The notes beneath the pieces were generated by a model, which did no database searches, had not been told where the DNA came from, and was given only the letters and a program-made list of their open reading frames with translations. A stretch of 17,857 nucleotides of DNA from Trileptium ribeirensis (lineage: Eukaryota; Nematoda; Enoplea; Enoplida; Thoracostomopsidae), in contig JASANE010028622.1 of assembly GCA_030248225.1 (NCBI GenBank), forward strand, positions 1-17,857, given 5' to 3'. Positions 1 to 9,893 of this stretch are shown piece after piece. A program made the position numbers and the translations under genes. How positions within the stretch are numbered: position 1 is the stretch's first letter; every line of letters starts with the position of its first letter.

Positions 1-12
1 TATATCATTGGA

Positions 13-356
13 TGGCATGGCGTAGGCTATTTGGGGACAAAACTTCTACATGGGGCCTATTATAACGTAAATTCCGCATTAGATAGGTCACGTATTTAAT
101 ATAGTTTCTTAAATAAAATTCACACAAAGTAACTAGGACGTACCAGCCCCAACGACAGAATCAAGAAACCTGTAAAATCTAAATTGGCATGGCGTAGGCA
201 ACTTGGGGACAAAACTTCCACATGGGGCCTGTTATAACGTAAATTCCGCATTAGATAGGTCACGTATTTGATATAGTTTCTTAAATAAAATTCACACAAA
301 CTAACTAGGACGTACCAGCCCTAACGTCAGAATCAAGAAACCTGTAAAATCTAAAT
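13..356. repeat. Tandem duplication, two copies of a 172-bp unit
   Basis: Two head-to-tail copies, 13-184 and 185-356, each begin TGGCATGGCGTAGG and end near CCTGTAAAATCTAAAT. They differ at only a handful of positions, for example CTATTTGGGG against CAACTTGGGG and CCCCAACGACAG against CCCTAACGTCAG, so the duplication is fairly recent compared with the other repeats here. The first 12 bases of the window do not match the end of the unit, so the left edge of the array seems to lie at position 13. No open frame runs through the unit. It could be a short satellite array or an internally duplicated piece of a larger element. Confidence 0.9.
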
Positions 357-1498
357 TGTTGATGAACAAATCCAAAGCTTAGATAACGGGTGAGACTCTT
401 TCTACTACGCAATATATTCGGTAGCTCTCAAAAGTAGTGTCACCTCTAGTCGAAAACATTGTCAAACCACAAGTAAGGCCTTTGATCTACAGCCATCAAG
501 CCAGGTTGGCTTTTTCTTCTGGGATGTCGTTTAAAGATGAGCCCAAATGAGCCACTGGATACCTGCGTTGCCGTTAACACCGACATCGCTCGTCCCGGCG
601 AGTGACGATCATAAATATATTTAGCCAAACAAGCTTAAGATAAAATTTACGAGTGCTGATAAGCTAGAAACGTCCGTATATAAAGCTATCGGCAAAAGTT
701 TTGTTACCAGACCGATAAACACAAAGTAAAACGTTGCCAATGTGCAGCAACCAGGTGAAATGAAGGCCAAATATTCAATAACCACAACGCCACAGAGAAA
801 TTGAGTAAAACGGCGATCAGACCATACGCCTTTTGAAATTTCTCCACTTTTTCATCGATCCTTCTATTCCTATTCAAGTCTAAATTACACGGGGTTTTCT
901 TTGAACACGAAGGCGCAACGAGCTTGATTGAGAATGAGATGCAGCTTTTAAATATAGAAAAGATACTGTGTGTAAATTAGACCGACGCATATGAGTTGAA
1001 GTCGAAATTTTTAGGTACAGCAAAAAATTTTAGGATTCCTTGATTGAGGAATACGGGATGACGAGTCGACCCTATTACCCATACATAGGCCTAGGCGTTG
1101 ACTCTCCCGGGAGTCGTCTAATGATTCATACCACAAAACTAAAAAGTACGACACCGAAGCATTCCAGGCTGACCTCCCTGGCAAAGCAAGCCAGTGGCCT
1201 GCTAACGTTAATCAAAATTCTGGAATCAGGTGTACCACTGCCTCTCCTTTGAGAGTCGAGGAAACCGGGGTCGTATGGATACCGTTCGTTAGTAAGCTAA
1301 AGGTGCAGCTGGGTAACTAGTCTGAGATATTGGGAAAGGTTTTTCGATTTGGTTTCGACCAAATCAAACCGAAAATTTCCCCCATAGCACATATATGCCT
1401 TTACCACCACCCCTGGGATGACCTCCACTGCAGACACCGGGGACCTGGGAACGCCAGCATGTATGACCTAATACATCGTTTGCCTAGCTCAGGTACCT
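357..1498. other. No gene recognised; scattered short open frames
   Basis: This stretch has only short open frames (at most about 70 codons at 1040-1252, plus strand), which resemble no protein I know. A small hairpin lies at 1346-1365, with arms GATTTGGT and ACCAAATC around a TTCG loop, and TTTTCG/CGAAAA outside it can extend the stem. The section from about 1040 to 1500 is richer in G+C than its surroundings. No promoter, RNA gene or transposon end was identified. Confidence 0.5.
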
Positions 1499-1670
1499 CT
1501 TACAGTAAAGCGTGGTTGCAAAACTGTCACAAAGGCTGGAACACGCTCTAAAAATAAAAATATATAAATGACAAAGAAAAACAACGAAAAACGAAATTGG
1601 TGATACCTATGATTGTATAGTCGTAAAACCTCATTCCAGCTGTATTAGTATAGTTTTCCAGTAAGAAAAA

Positions 1671-2127
1671 GGGCGTTTTACCTAGTTGCACGGTTGGCTT
1701 ATAAAGGGCGCCTGAACAAAACTTTGAAAATAGTGATATTTACCTATCTATTTTACACATATTGACGCGATTTATTTAAGTACCACTTTTTGGGAATAGA
1801 ATAATTTATTTACTCTGTAACCCAATCTGCTAAACCGAACGTAATACATATTTTTTGGGTAGTGCGTCATGCTGTCAAACTCAGACAGGTATTTTATAGC
1901 AAGCGTGTTTTACCTAGCTGCACGGTTGGCTTATAGAAGATGCCTGAACAAAATTTTGAAAATATTGATATTTACCTATTTATTTTGCATGTATTGACGC
2001 GAGTTATTTAAGTACCTGCTTTTTGGGTATAGGGCAATTTATTTAGTCTGCAACCCAATCTGCTAAACTGAACATAATACATATTTTTTCAGTAGTTGGT
2101 CACGACTATCAAACCCAGACACGTATC
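1671..2127. repeat. 232-bp tandem duplication within the left arm of the inverted-repeat element
   Basis: Two direct copies, about 1671-1902 and 1903-2127, share TTTTACCTAG, GCACGGTTGGCTTATA, ATTGACGCGA, CAACCCAATC-type blocks and AATACATATTTTTT. The spacing between equivalent positions is 232 bases (TTTTA at 1676 and 1908). The copies are clearly diverged, more than the 172-bp pair at the window start. The right arm carries only one inverted counterpart (about 3110-3217), so the second left copy was gained after the element formed, or the right one was lost. Confidence 0.85.
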
Positions 2128-2132
2128 TCTCC

Positions 2133-2439
2133 CGGTTTATACAAACATAGCTATTTATTTTTTGTATGGAGGGTCGCATTTGGCTGCACCTTTTTGACAC
2201 GGGCTGGGATTGACTCTGTGACAGAATTCGGGCCATAAACGTTGGTATGTTCTACATAATGAATCATTTATGCATAATCATAGTCATGCTGCATAATCAT
2301 TTACCTTAAAGATGTGTGCACCTAGTGTCGAATTCTGTCACAGAGCAAATTGTGGCTCGTGACAAAAAGGCACAACCAAATCAAGCCTTTCATACATAAA
2401 TTAAGTAGCTAAGCTATGATAGTATGTTTGTATAAGCCC
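2133..2439. mobile_element. Small palindromic (MITE-like or foldback) element nested in the larger one
   Basis: An imperfect inverted repeat of about 100 bp per arm: left arm 2133-2230, right arm 2329-2439, separated by about 98 bases. Shared blocks are TTTATACAAACATA, GCACCTTTTTG-type sequence and CTCTGTGACAGAATTCG, with their reverse complements in the other arm. The spacer is itself partly symmetrical and holds two GCATAATCAT motifs. It lies in the left arm of the larger inverted-repeat element and has no counterpart at the matching place in the right arm, which supports a later insertion. It is too short to encode a transposase. No clear target-site duplication was seen. Confidence 0.75.
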
Positions 2440-2802
2440 GCAGCGGCTGTGTCTTAAGGCTTGATAGCCGGGAAGGAATACTGGAAAAGTATTTATTACA
2501 TTCAATTTAGCAAATTTCTGTTACAGGGAAGATATTTAGCTCTGGCCCCAAAATAGGCAATATTAGTAGTAATGCGTGAGTAAACTTAGTTACCTCACCA
2601 ACTAACCTATTTTGTAATAACCAATATCGAATCGCAAACTCTTGTTACGGAAAATAGGCTGAATTTCATTCGGTTTTAGCTAAGCGAAAATTGACAAAAT
2701 CAAGCCCAAATGCCAGATATTTGTCGTACAAAATGTCGGCGTTTTCAATCTGCAGAAATTCAGTTTCTAAATGCCTAATTAATTAAATTTAGATTAGTCA
2801 GT

Positions 2803-2996
2803 GTTTGCGAACAACTTTAATGCAAAAGTGACGTCCCAAGCAAATCGATCCTGTAGTTAAGTTCTTGGTGTTCGTGAACAAACTGGTTTAATTCAAATTC
2901 AACAAATTTTCGTTTTCAAAAATTTGGGCAATTTTACTTGAATTTCCACGAACACAAAATGACTAGATTTCAATCGCGAGCGGAGTGTTCGCGAAC
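2803..2996. repeat. Three near-palindromic GTTCGNGAAC decamers
   Basis: GTTTGCGAAC (2803-2812), GTTCGTGAAC (2870-2879) and GTTCGCGAAC (2987-2996) lie in the central part of the inverted-repeat element. The third is a perfect palindrome. A related inverted block, CACGAACAC, lies at 2947-2955. They may be remnants of repeats internal to the element or binding sites; no function can be assigned from the sequence. Confidence 0.4.
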
Positions 2997-3429
2997 AGCT
3001 TTACGCCGAATTTCAATTGGCCAAAAAACGTTCCGTAACAGTTTTTATTCAAAATTACAAAATAGGATGGTTGCCGGGGTGATTTTAAGTTTTCTGTTGC
3101 ATAATAAAAGTAAGACGCATAAATGTAGGTAAAATAAGAAGCAAATTATCGTTATTTTCAAAATTTTTGTTTAGGCGCCTTTTTCAAGCCAACCTATTAG
3201 CTATGTAAAACACGGTCTTTTTTGCACGGAAAGTATACTATTGTATTAACTGGAAGAATGTTTTACGATATGACCATGTGTATCACCAATTTCCATTTTT
3301 CTTGATTTTGTATTATCGTCATATATTTCTGGCTTTTAGAGCCTATACTGGCCTTTGTGGCAATTTCTCAGTCTCGGTTTACTATTAGCTAATACATTGT
3401 AGGGTCTGGCTCGGCCCAAAAATGTTACA

Positions 3430-3530
3430 CTGACTATTGGCGGCTAGTCAAACTTGGCTTTAGAGCCGCGGCAGGCTGTAACAAAATCCGGCTCTTCCGC
3501 GCACATCTTAATGTAAATGATGCATAATTT
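3430..3530. repeat. Diverged half-copy of the small palindromic element
   Basis: GAGCC, GGCTGTAACA, AAATCCGG, GCACATCTTAATG and TAAATGATGCATAA follow the same order as the reverse complement of the right arm and spacer of the 2133-2439 element. Only one half is visible and identity is about 65-70 percent by eye. It lies just outside the right end of the larger inverted-repeat element, so the family has more than one copy here. Confidence 0.45.
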
Positions 3531-4487
3531 ACTTATTCTTATATTTACTTATATACCTGTCTTTCTGCCAAGGTATGTTATTAACAATATATTACTATGT
3601 ATCTTTCAATGTTTACTAAGACAAAGTTCTAATGCCTGAATCAATTTTGTCACCTAATATTTTATTGTTCTTTTCAATTTTAATTGCAAATTATGTTTTT
3701 TCTAAAACAGAAATTTTCTTATGCAAATCTAAATCTCTCTAAATTTTCAAAAATTTTAGAGATGTTTTCTAAATTTAAAAAAATTTGCCCACAGTTCAAC
3801 TATTTGTGTCAATATTTCACAAATTTTATCCAATTTTTTTAGCAATTTTCTCGAGTGTTTGCTAAAATTTTCTTAATTTGTTTTTGACAACTTATGCCGA
3901 TTACTCCAATTTCTGCCAATTTTCGTAAAACTTTTGCAAGCGTCAATGTTCAAACTCTAACCCTGACAAATATTTTTTACAAACTGATTTCCAAGAGTTA
4001 TAATTTTTTCTTATTGTTAATTCCTAATTTTTTTTGTTATAAAATATTTCGACTATGAGTGAGTGAAACTTAATCACGCTGCAGCGCCAAACAGGGTCAC
4101 GCCTAGCAAGAAGCAACCGAAATAAAAAGGGCGCATAATCATCGTTCTCCACCGTCATTCTACTGGTGATACCTCATTCCCATCAATCTTCAGTGACGAA
4201 TCCCATCCCCATTTATACCAATAGCCTCGTAAAAATTCCCATTCCAACCCTACCCCCATTAAAAACAAAACAAAACAACAGAGAAAAAATTGCACAAGGG
4301 AGTTATCGATGTCGCTCATCACGAATATGTGATTTCTGAAGTGGTAAAACTTGGGCGTATATGCTAATTAAAAAATTAATTAGCTAATTAGATAATTTTA
4401 TGCAAATTTTTAAATCACCTCAAAGTTCTTCCGCTCACTTTTTGTAATTTATTACGTTTGCTAGTCTTAAATATTTTAAATTTAAAA
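3531..4487. other. AT-rich non-coding stretch
   Basis: Strongly AT-rich, with runs such as TTTAAAAAAATTT and many AAATTTT blocks, and no open frame of note. A 14-base perfect palindrome, TAATTAGCTAATTA, lies at 4377-4390 among other AATTA repeats, and is unremarkable at this composition. Around 4200-4280 there is a C-rich patch followed by an A-rich run with repeated AAAACA units. No gene, RNA or transposon end was recognised. Confidence 0.6.
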
Positions 4488-4682
4488 CAGTTGTCATAAA
4501 ATAGTATATAATTAATATTTAAGACCGCAATATTGCATTATTATTTTACGTAATAATAATTTCGAATTTTTCTCTCAGCAATTGAAGCTTATTTGCATAT
4601 TAGGTTCAACTGCGTAAATTGAGGTTTTCTTTTGAATTATCTGTGTCAGTTGAGTTCCTGCCTTGGTTCAGATCACCGTCAA
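4488..4682 (-). repeat. Short truncated copy of the retrotransposon 3' tail
   Basis: This stretch matches 7762-7968 in the same orientation. Shared blocks in order are TTGTCATAA, TGCATTATTATT, ATTGAAGCT followed by ATTTGCAT, TTATCTGT, GTTGAG and TCCTGC. Identity is about 70 percent by eye with several small gaps. At the second site the sequence lies just downstream of the retrotransposon reading frame on the minus strand, so this copy appears to contain only the 3' untranslated part. Non-LTR retrotransposons often leave 5'-truncated copies because target-primed reverse transcription stops early. The two copies are too diverged to be a recent duplication. Confidence 0.65.
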
Positions 4683-6582
4683 ATTCAATGTGTTTATTTT
4701 ACACGTATATTTTCAAAACAGAATAGATTTTTAACGTAAATTGTGATAACGAGGGCCTAACTAATCTGGCTCTCCACTCGCTAAAAATTTTGCCAGGTTC
4801 ATTAACAAAGATCCCTGGTTCCGAACTGACGGTGCCCGATTTCGCCAGGGGACATTTTGCGAAGAAAATTAAACGGCTAAAAATCGTGCATAAACACTGC
4901 CAAAACGCTTTTGATAGCGAGAGAAACCGATTTTGAAGCTAATTTTGACAAAGTTTGCGAAATTTTTGACTTCAAGGTTTAATGTTAGTACAAATTTTTA
5001 TCAAATTTTATGAACTTTGGGGTGTTTTACTGAGTGGAAACAAAAAATTTCCGATAAGCTATAAATCGGCGAAGCCTGAAATTTTGCCACAAGGCACGAA
5101 CGGGAGGCACTTGAAATCTCAGGGCCCGCACCCTTGATTTGAAAAGCCCAGACTAATAGCGACTTTGTTGTTTATTACATGATCTCTTGACTAATTTTCG
5201 GTATTATGATTTCTTAGCAACGGGTACTAGGTCGCAACTTTGTTAATTACTGTGTTACTCAGTAAACCCTAGATTGTATTTGAGTTTACACGGAACTATA
5301 TATAATAAGCCACTCGGCTGATACTTGGAATGTTGTCAAAACTTTGTTAATATTTTATTAGCAAATGTTTTGCTTGCGCGTCTATTTCTCACGGGTATCA
5401 ACCCAATGCAGTATCAAGCGGACGTATCGAAATGACCCTACGCTATACCATACGTTGTACTGATTAGATCACGCTCTGCTCTGCGCCTTGGCAACGAAGC
5501 CGACCTTACGGTTACGAACTAGTGCTTCGATAGCGGTAGGTATCTATTGCATAAGGGTCAGCACGCGATACGACATCTCCACATTGTAAATTATGATGGT
5601 TGCTTAATACTTGGCGAAACAAAAATATTTTAATGCCAAAGTGAAATATTAACCACGCCGTTCGCAAGCAAAGCATTATTCGAGCCAAATACTTCAATAA
5701 CGGGCAGCGGAGCGTAATTGCAATACTAATCGTGTTGACGCCAGTCTTGATTTGATTCAGTGGGATTCGGCGTTTTTCTTTTAAGCGCTCTTATATATTG
5801 TTGTTTTAGTTTTCTTATGATCGTGATTTATTGGAGACACGCAAAGAATTGCGTGAGAGTTACGACTTTCGATACGAGTCATTGGTTTCTGTTATGGTTA
5901 ACACGCAAAGACTCACATGCTGGGATTTTGCTTAAACAGTATTACGCAAAAGAACTGCATAGAAGTCATAGTTTTGACTTGCGCCTTATGATCTTGGCTT
6001 CTATGGTTGTCAAGCTGAGTACCAGGTAGCTCAACATCTTAACCTGGATAAAAATTCTAAAAGTACATTAATATAACAGTATTATATAATTGGAGTAATA
6101 ATATTTTCCCAAATAAAATGTAGGTGTTCAGGCTTAAAGAATTAAGCCGTAATGTCATATAGTGACAGATAATTTACTAGTATACTAAATATTGTCGATA
6201 ATCGGTCTTGCGTCGAGTGAGAATTATCCGGGGTGAGCTTCGTACATGGGTTAACTTAATGAGTAAACGCGGGGCGAGTAAGGGGTTGAAATCGGACAAC
6301 CAATTCTTGAGATTCTTCCTCTTCTCATAACTACCTGTTGTCGCTTGCCATCCGGGTGGCCAAGGACAGAGAGAGAAATAGTTCCAAATGGGGCGGTGTT
6401 CGTCCGTCAACACTCAGTTCATAATATAATACAATGCGCATGCCGTCCGAGTGTCACTGGCATATAGTGTTACATTAGAATAATAGTACATTATCTCGAC
6501 TGCAGTTGTGTAGTGACCGCTATTATTGGAACATGTCTAATTGCCGTAGAGATTACAACATCATCCTTCACTTATTGCTTAG
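4683..6582. other. No recognised gene; several short unassigned open frames
   Basis: AT-rich to about 5300, then more balanced. The longest frames are 5760-6029 (plus, 89 codons, opening with a hydrophobic stretch of about 24 residues that could be a membrane segment) and 6177-6413 (minus, 78 codons). Neither shows a motif I recognise, and both are within the range expected by chance. No RNA gene, transposon end or promoter could be supported. Confidence 0.45.
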
Positions 6583-7542
6583 TTGAATTACAATTATTGG
6601 TTGAGCAGGATGCTTCGAACACCGCCTACATTTACGAAGGCGGTGTGCATCAAGAGCCGAAATCAACATGTACCATTATGTGGTACCAGCACTATTAGAA
6701 CCACAGTTTTTCCCACTGACGGATATCACACAAACGCGAGAACCAACCAGCCAAATCAGGTCCACTCTGCACGGAAATTCAATATTTCACGATGTTGGGT
6801 TAAACGCCAAAATGACATTACACCGGGAAGACTTAGGGTGTTGAAACTAGTCGTCAAACGATTGCTTCGTACTCGGCGTGAGATCATCAAGGACGACCAA
6901 ACCATCGATTATTGATTGCCATGCGACTGAACGAAATTCAACTTCTCTAATGATTTCAAGACCATCGTATGGCGCCGCGATTGTATCAGTCTTATATTTT
7001 GGATTTCCTGTACGATTCAAGAATTAAATCATGATTTCGATTACCAACCAACATTCGGCATAGGAGCGATTACCCGAAGTCATGGCGTGACTGCTGGATT
7101 GGCAACGAATCGAAATGCGGGCAATGGAAAGTATTTACCCTGTAGCAACGTAAGAGTGGATAATGAAAGGGCGTCAAAGGTAATCTTAAAACGATTCACA
7201 ATTTGCAACCACAAATTGTACATCGGTTGAACAATAGGCTGATCTACAACATCGTTTATAACCGACGCTATTGGTATGACAATATATTGGATAGCTTCCA
7301 ACGGTTTCGAGTGGATATCGTTAAAGCGTTCCTATCGCAACTTGCAACAAGCTTTATCGGATCCGACTCACACGGCAGAAAGGACAGTTCCAGATCGCAA
7401 TAGTCGCAATCCAGCTTCACTATGGCCCCACAACACAAACAGATGCCCTGAAATGGTTATAGCTCGGCGGGAACAAGTCGCCGAACGGTGAATTGATCGA
7501 ATTCATCACAATCGTTTACAAATGGTTTGAACCTGGCCCGGG
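6583..7542 (+). pseudogene. Unrecognised frame broken only by TGA codons
   Basis: One plus-strand frame runs 320 codons with no TAA or TAG. It opens just after a TAG at 6580 and ends at a TAA at 7543. It is interrupted by six TGAs, at 6913, 6928, 7228, 7240, 7489 and 7528. The same frame just upstream, and another frame across the same stretch, contain many stops of all kinds, so this one stands out. One explanation is an old coding region in which CGA arginine codons decayed to TGA at methylated CpG sites; another is chance. The predicted residues are rich in Arg, Thr and Asn, with several Trp and Cys, but I see no known domain. No clear start codon or neighbouring transposon end was found. 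If it is a gene, it is dead or read under another code. Confidence 0.3.
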
Positions 7543-7545
7543 TAA

Positions 7546-7761
7546 TTGCTGACCGTATGACAACAATAGCTTTTCTTCAAAGGATCAGATCTAGGTGATT
7601 TACGAACATTACCTTCACAATTCAAGAATTTTTTCAATATCGTGAGCCAAGACGAACTAATATCTTTGAAGATCTCATTTTTGATTTAAAATCTAGCAAT
7701 TTTTAACGGTTTTGTTGCTTTGTATCTTTTATGACGATTGTCGAAACTGTCTGTCGTCGTA
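7546..7761. other. Short AT-rich spacer
   Basis: This spacer lies between the TGA-interrupted frame and the retrotransposon 3' tail. It has no open frame of note and no recognisable element. The 3' boundary of the retrotransposon is placed near 7762 because similarity between the two tail copies fades there, so part of this spacer could still belong to the element. Confidence 0.4.
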
Positions 7762-7973
7762 GGGTATTGTCATAATATAATAATTTTATTATCATGCATT
7801 AATACTGCATTATTATTATCCTGTAACAATAATTTAAAATTTTGTTCTGAATTGAAGCTAATTTGCATGTTTAGCTTCAATTGTGTAAAATTGGAGCGTT
7901 TTTATTATCTGTATAGGTTGAGCTCCTGCTTACTACCTACCTTGATCTGCCTACCTTGATCCGTCACCAGCCA
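7762..7973 (-). repeat. Retrotransposon 3' tail
   Basis: This AT-rich stretch follows the inferred stop codon at 7976-7974 on the minus strand and is shared with 4488-4682. It contains a local duplication: CTACCTTGATC occurs at 7937-7947 and again at about 7951-7961 (plus strand), while the other copy has a single such unit. No poly(A) tail or clear terminal microsatellite is visible, so the true 3' terminus is uncertain. Confidence 0.6.
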
Positions 7974-9893
7974 TCAGTAGTGCCAGTTTGATTGTATTTG
8001 GTTGAGATCAGCTGCTAATGACGGAAGAATGTCGGCGACTGACACCGGCAGTTGGGTGTTCTGATGCCTGCAATGACGACCACACGAGGGAGATAGGCGA
8101 ATTTAAATGTCATTAAACTGTTCCAGAGCATAGAATCGGCGCTTGAAGGCTGCAAGGGAGGGGGCGGTAACCACTGAGCGGAGCATATTGTTCCACATAC
8201 TGAACACACGATGATCAAAAAAATTTCCGACTGCATTTAATCCAGGGATACCAGGTGCTCTTAGTTTGAAAGGGTGACCCCGTGTACCCACATTCTACGC
8301 GGATTGAACTAAATCAAAGACAGGAAAGTTAAATTGGTTATTAAAAAGCTTATACAGGAGGATCATATGACTTGCCTCACCCGCCGCGTAGAAGGTTTTT
8401 GGAGGCCCAACCATCTTATCCGGTCGTCATACTGAACGTCGAACAGGCCCAATACTCTTTTGTTGCATAGCGTTGGACTCTTTCAAGCAAAACCATATCA
8501 CGTCGTAAATAAAGACTCCATGCTTCAGAGCAATATTCTAGCTTCGATCTACATAAGAATTTATATACCGGAAGAAACACACACTTTGGCATTGGCTTAA
8601 AAGCTCGAAATATTGTATGGAGTATACGAAAAACTGTCGAAGCCACTGATAATACATGGCTGACGATTTCAAATCGTTCGAAACTATAACACCCAGATCA
8701 TTAAATTCATTTACAACTTCCAACCCAGTGTAATTTAGAACATAGTGGTAGCTTGGACTCATATTACCAAAACACATGACTTTATATTTTGATGTATTAA
8801 ATGACAAACTGTTATCTATAGCCCATCGCTCGGCACCACTACTATCCCTTTGAAACATAGATACATCACCAGCATAGTCCGAACGCGACAGTACTCTAGC
8901 AATGCGTGTATCATCAGCACATTTGCCAACGAAGTAATTCACTTAATCATCAAAGTCATCAATAAAGAAAATAAATAATGTTGGAGCCAACACTGTCTCC
9001 TGCGGGACCCCACTATCAACTGTGGCAATGCCTGAACAAGCACCCTTTATTACAACGTGTTGGGTATGATTATACAAAACGTTTCTGATATAGGCCAATA
9101 TATGCCCGCCAATACCATAAGATTGCAGTGTAGTTATCAGTCGAGTATGCTGCACGTTATGAAAGGCTTTAGACAAATCTAAATACGCACAGTCAACTAA
9201 GCAGTTTGCATCAACAGAGTTAATGTCAAAATTCAAAAACGTAAGAAGCTCTAAAGTAGTTGTTGGCCGCTGCACAAAGCCGAATTGAGACAGATTTAGC
9301 AAATGGTTATCCAGTGCATATCTCTGTAACTTTTGTTGCACTATCTTCCTTCTCGAGCACTTTCGAATCACATGACGTTAAACTTATTGGTCTATAGTTA
9401 TCACAGTCACGTCGCAGAACCATTTTATGAAGCGGAATAACGTAAACTTGGTTCAAATCACTGACATTAGACATTAGTAGACAATATTTGCATAAAGAGT
9501 TTATATAACGGCCAAGCCAAAACGGTAGCAGCATTTTTGAGAACACAGTTCGGGACGCCATGCGGGCCCTGTGATGATTCTGTTCGGAGGTTTTGACAAA
9601 CCCTGTAAATGTCTAAAACAGAGAAACAAATATCATTAATGTGTGAGTTATCACTTCGTGGCATATCGGGATCTGCAGAAGAAACTTTGCAGAAAACACA
9701 TGGAAGATGGTTGTTAAAGCGTTCGCACATTTGCAAAGGTCAGTTGTGAACTCGTTGTTGATTAGTAGTGGACCACACATCGGTTTTTCTGCTAGTTGCG
9801 GACGGGTGTATGCCAAAACCTTCTAGGACGGGTGCCAAGATTTTTAGCTAGAGTACGCAGATACTTCGATTTTACTTCGTTGTGTAGCCTACG
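7974..9893 (-). pseudogene. Retrotransposon ORF2, C-terminal half: reverse transcriptase and C-terminal region
   Basis: The enzyme would copy the element's RNA into DNA at a nicked target. Reading downward: RRLHNEVK and RPRRFW (9893-9815), a GPLLINNE block, NYRPISLTS (about 9400), QFGF, YLDLSKAFHNV (motif A, about 9187-9155, where the usual Asp after AF is His), YGIGG, SGVPQETVLAP (motif B, about 9016-8985, usually SGVPQGS.LGP), FIDD, then CADDTRI (motif C, 8930-8904, usually FADD or YADD). The catalytic aspartates of motifs A and C remain. Further down come the LGVIVSNDLK, LEYCSEAW and RGHPFKLR blocks and an APSL..FKRRF block typical of CR1/jockey C-termini. Frameshifts lie near 9814, 9720, 9470, 9355, 8640 and 8455. 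Stops include TAA at 8945-8943, TAG at 8297-8295 and TAA at 8105-8103. After the last of these the frame stays open for 42 more codons to a TGA at 7976-7974, probably the original end. Confidence 0.9.

Larger units (their letters stand above)
1499..3388. mobile_element. Decayed long inverted-repeat (foldback or long-TIR) element
   Basis: The left part reappears in inverted orientation on the right. Roughly 1499-1790 pairs with 3388-3110, and 2560-2700 pairs with about 3105-2990. Matching blocks include CACAAAGGC, GAAATTGGTGATAC, CGTAAAAC and TTGGCTT on the left, each with its reverse complement on the right. Identity by eye is about 65-80 percent, so the element is old. The left arm is longer because it holds a 232-bp tandem duplication and a separate palindromic insert. 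No open frame inside resembles a transposase, so the copy is non-autonomous. Long inverted repeats fit Mutator-like or foldback elements, but the superfamily is inference. A 12-bp near-direct repeat (CTAATACATCGT at 1468, CTAATACATTGT at 3389) flanks it and might be a target-site duplication, although on the left a 19-base gap separates it from the arm. Confidence 0.65.

Noticed and set aside
5760..6029. 89-codon plus-strand frame with a hydrophobic start, possibly a small membrane protein
   Set aside because: The length is within chance, no homolog or motif is recognised, and there is no supporting context such as splice sites or a promoter.
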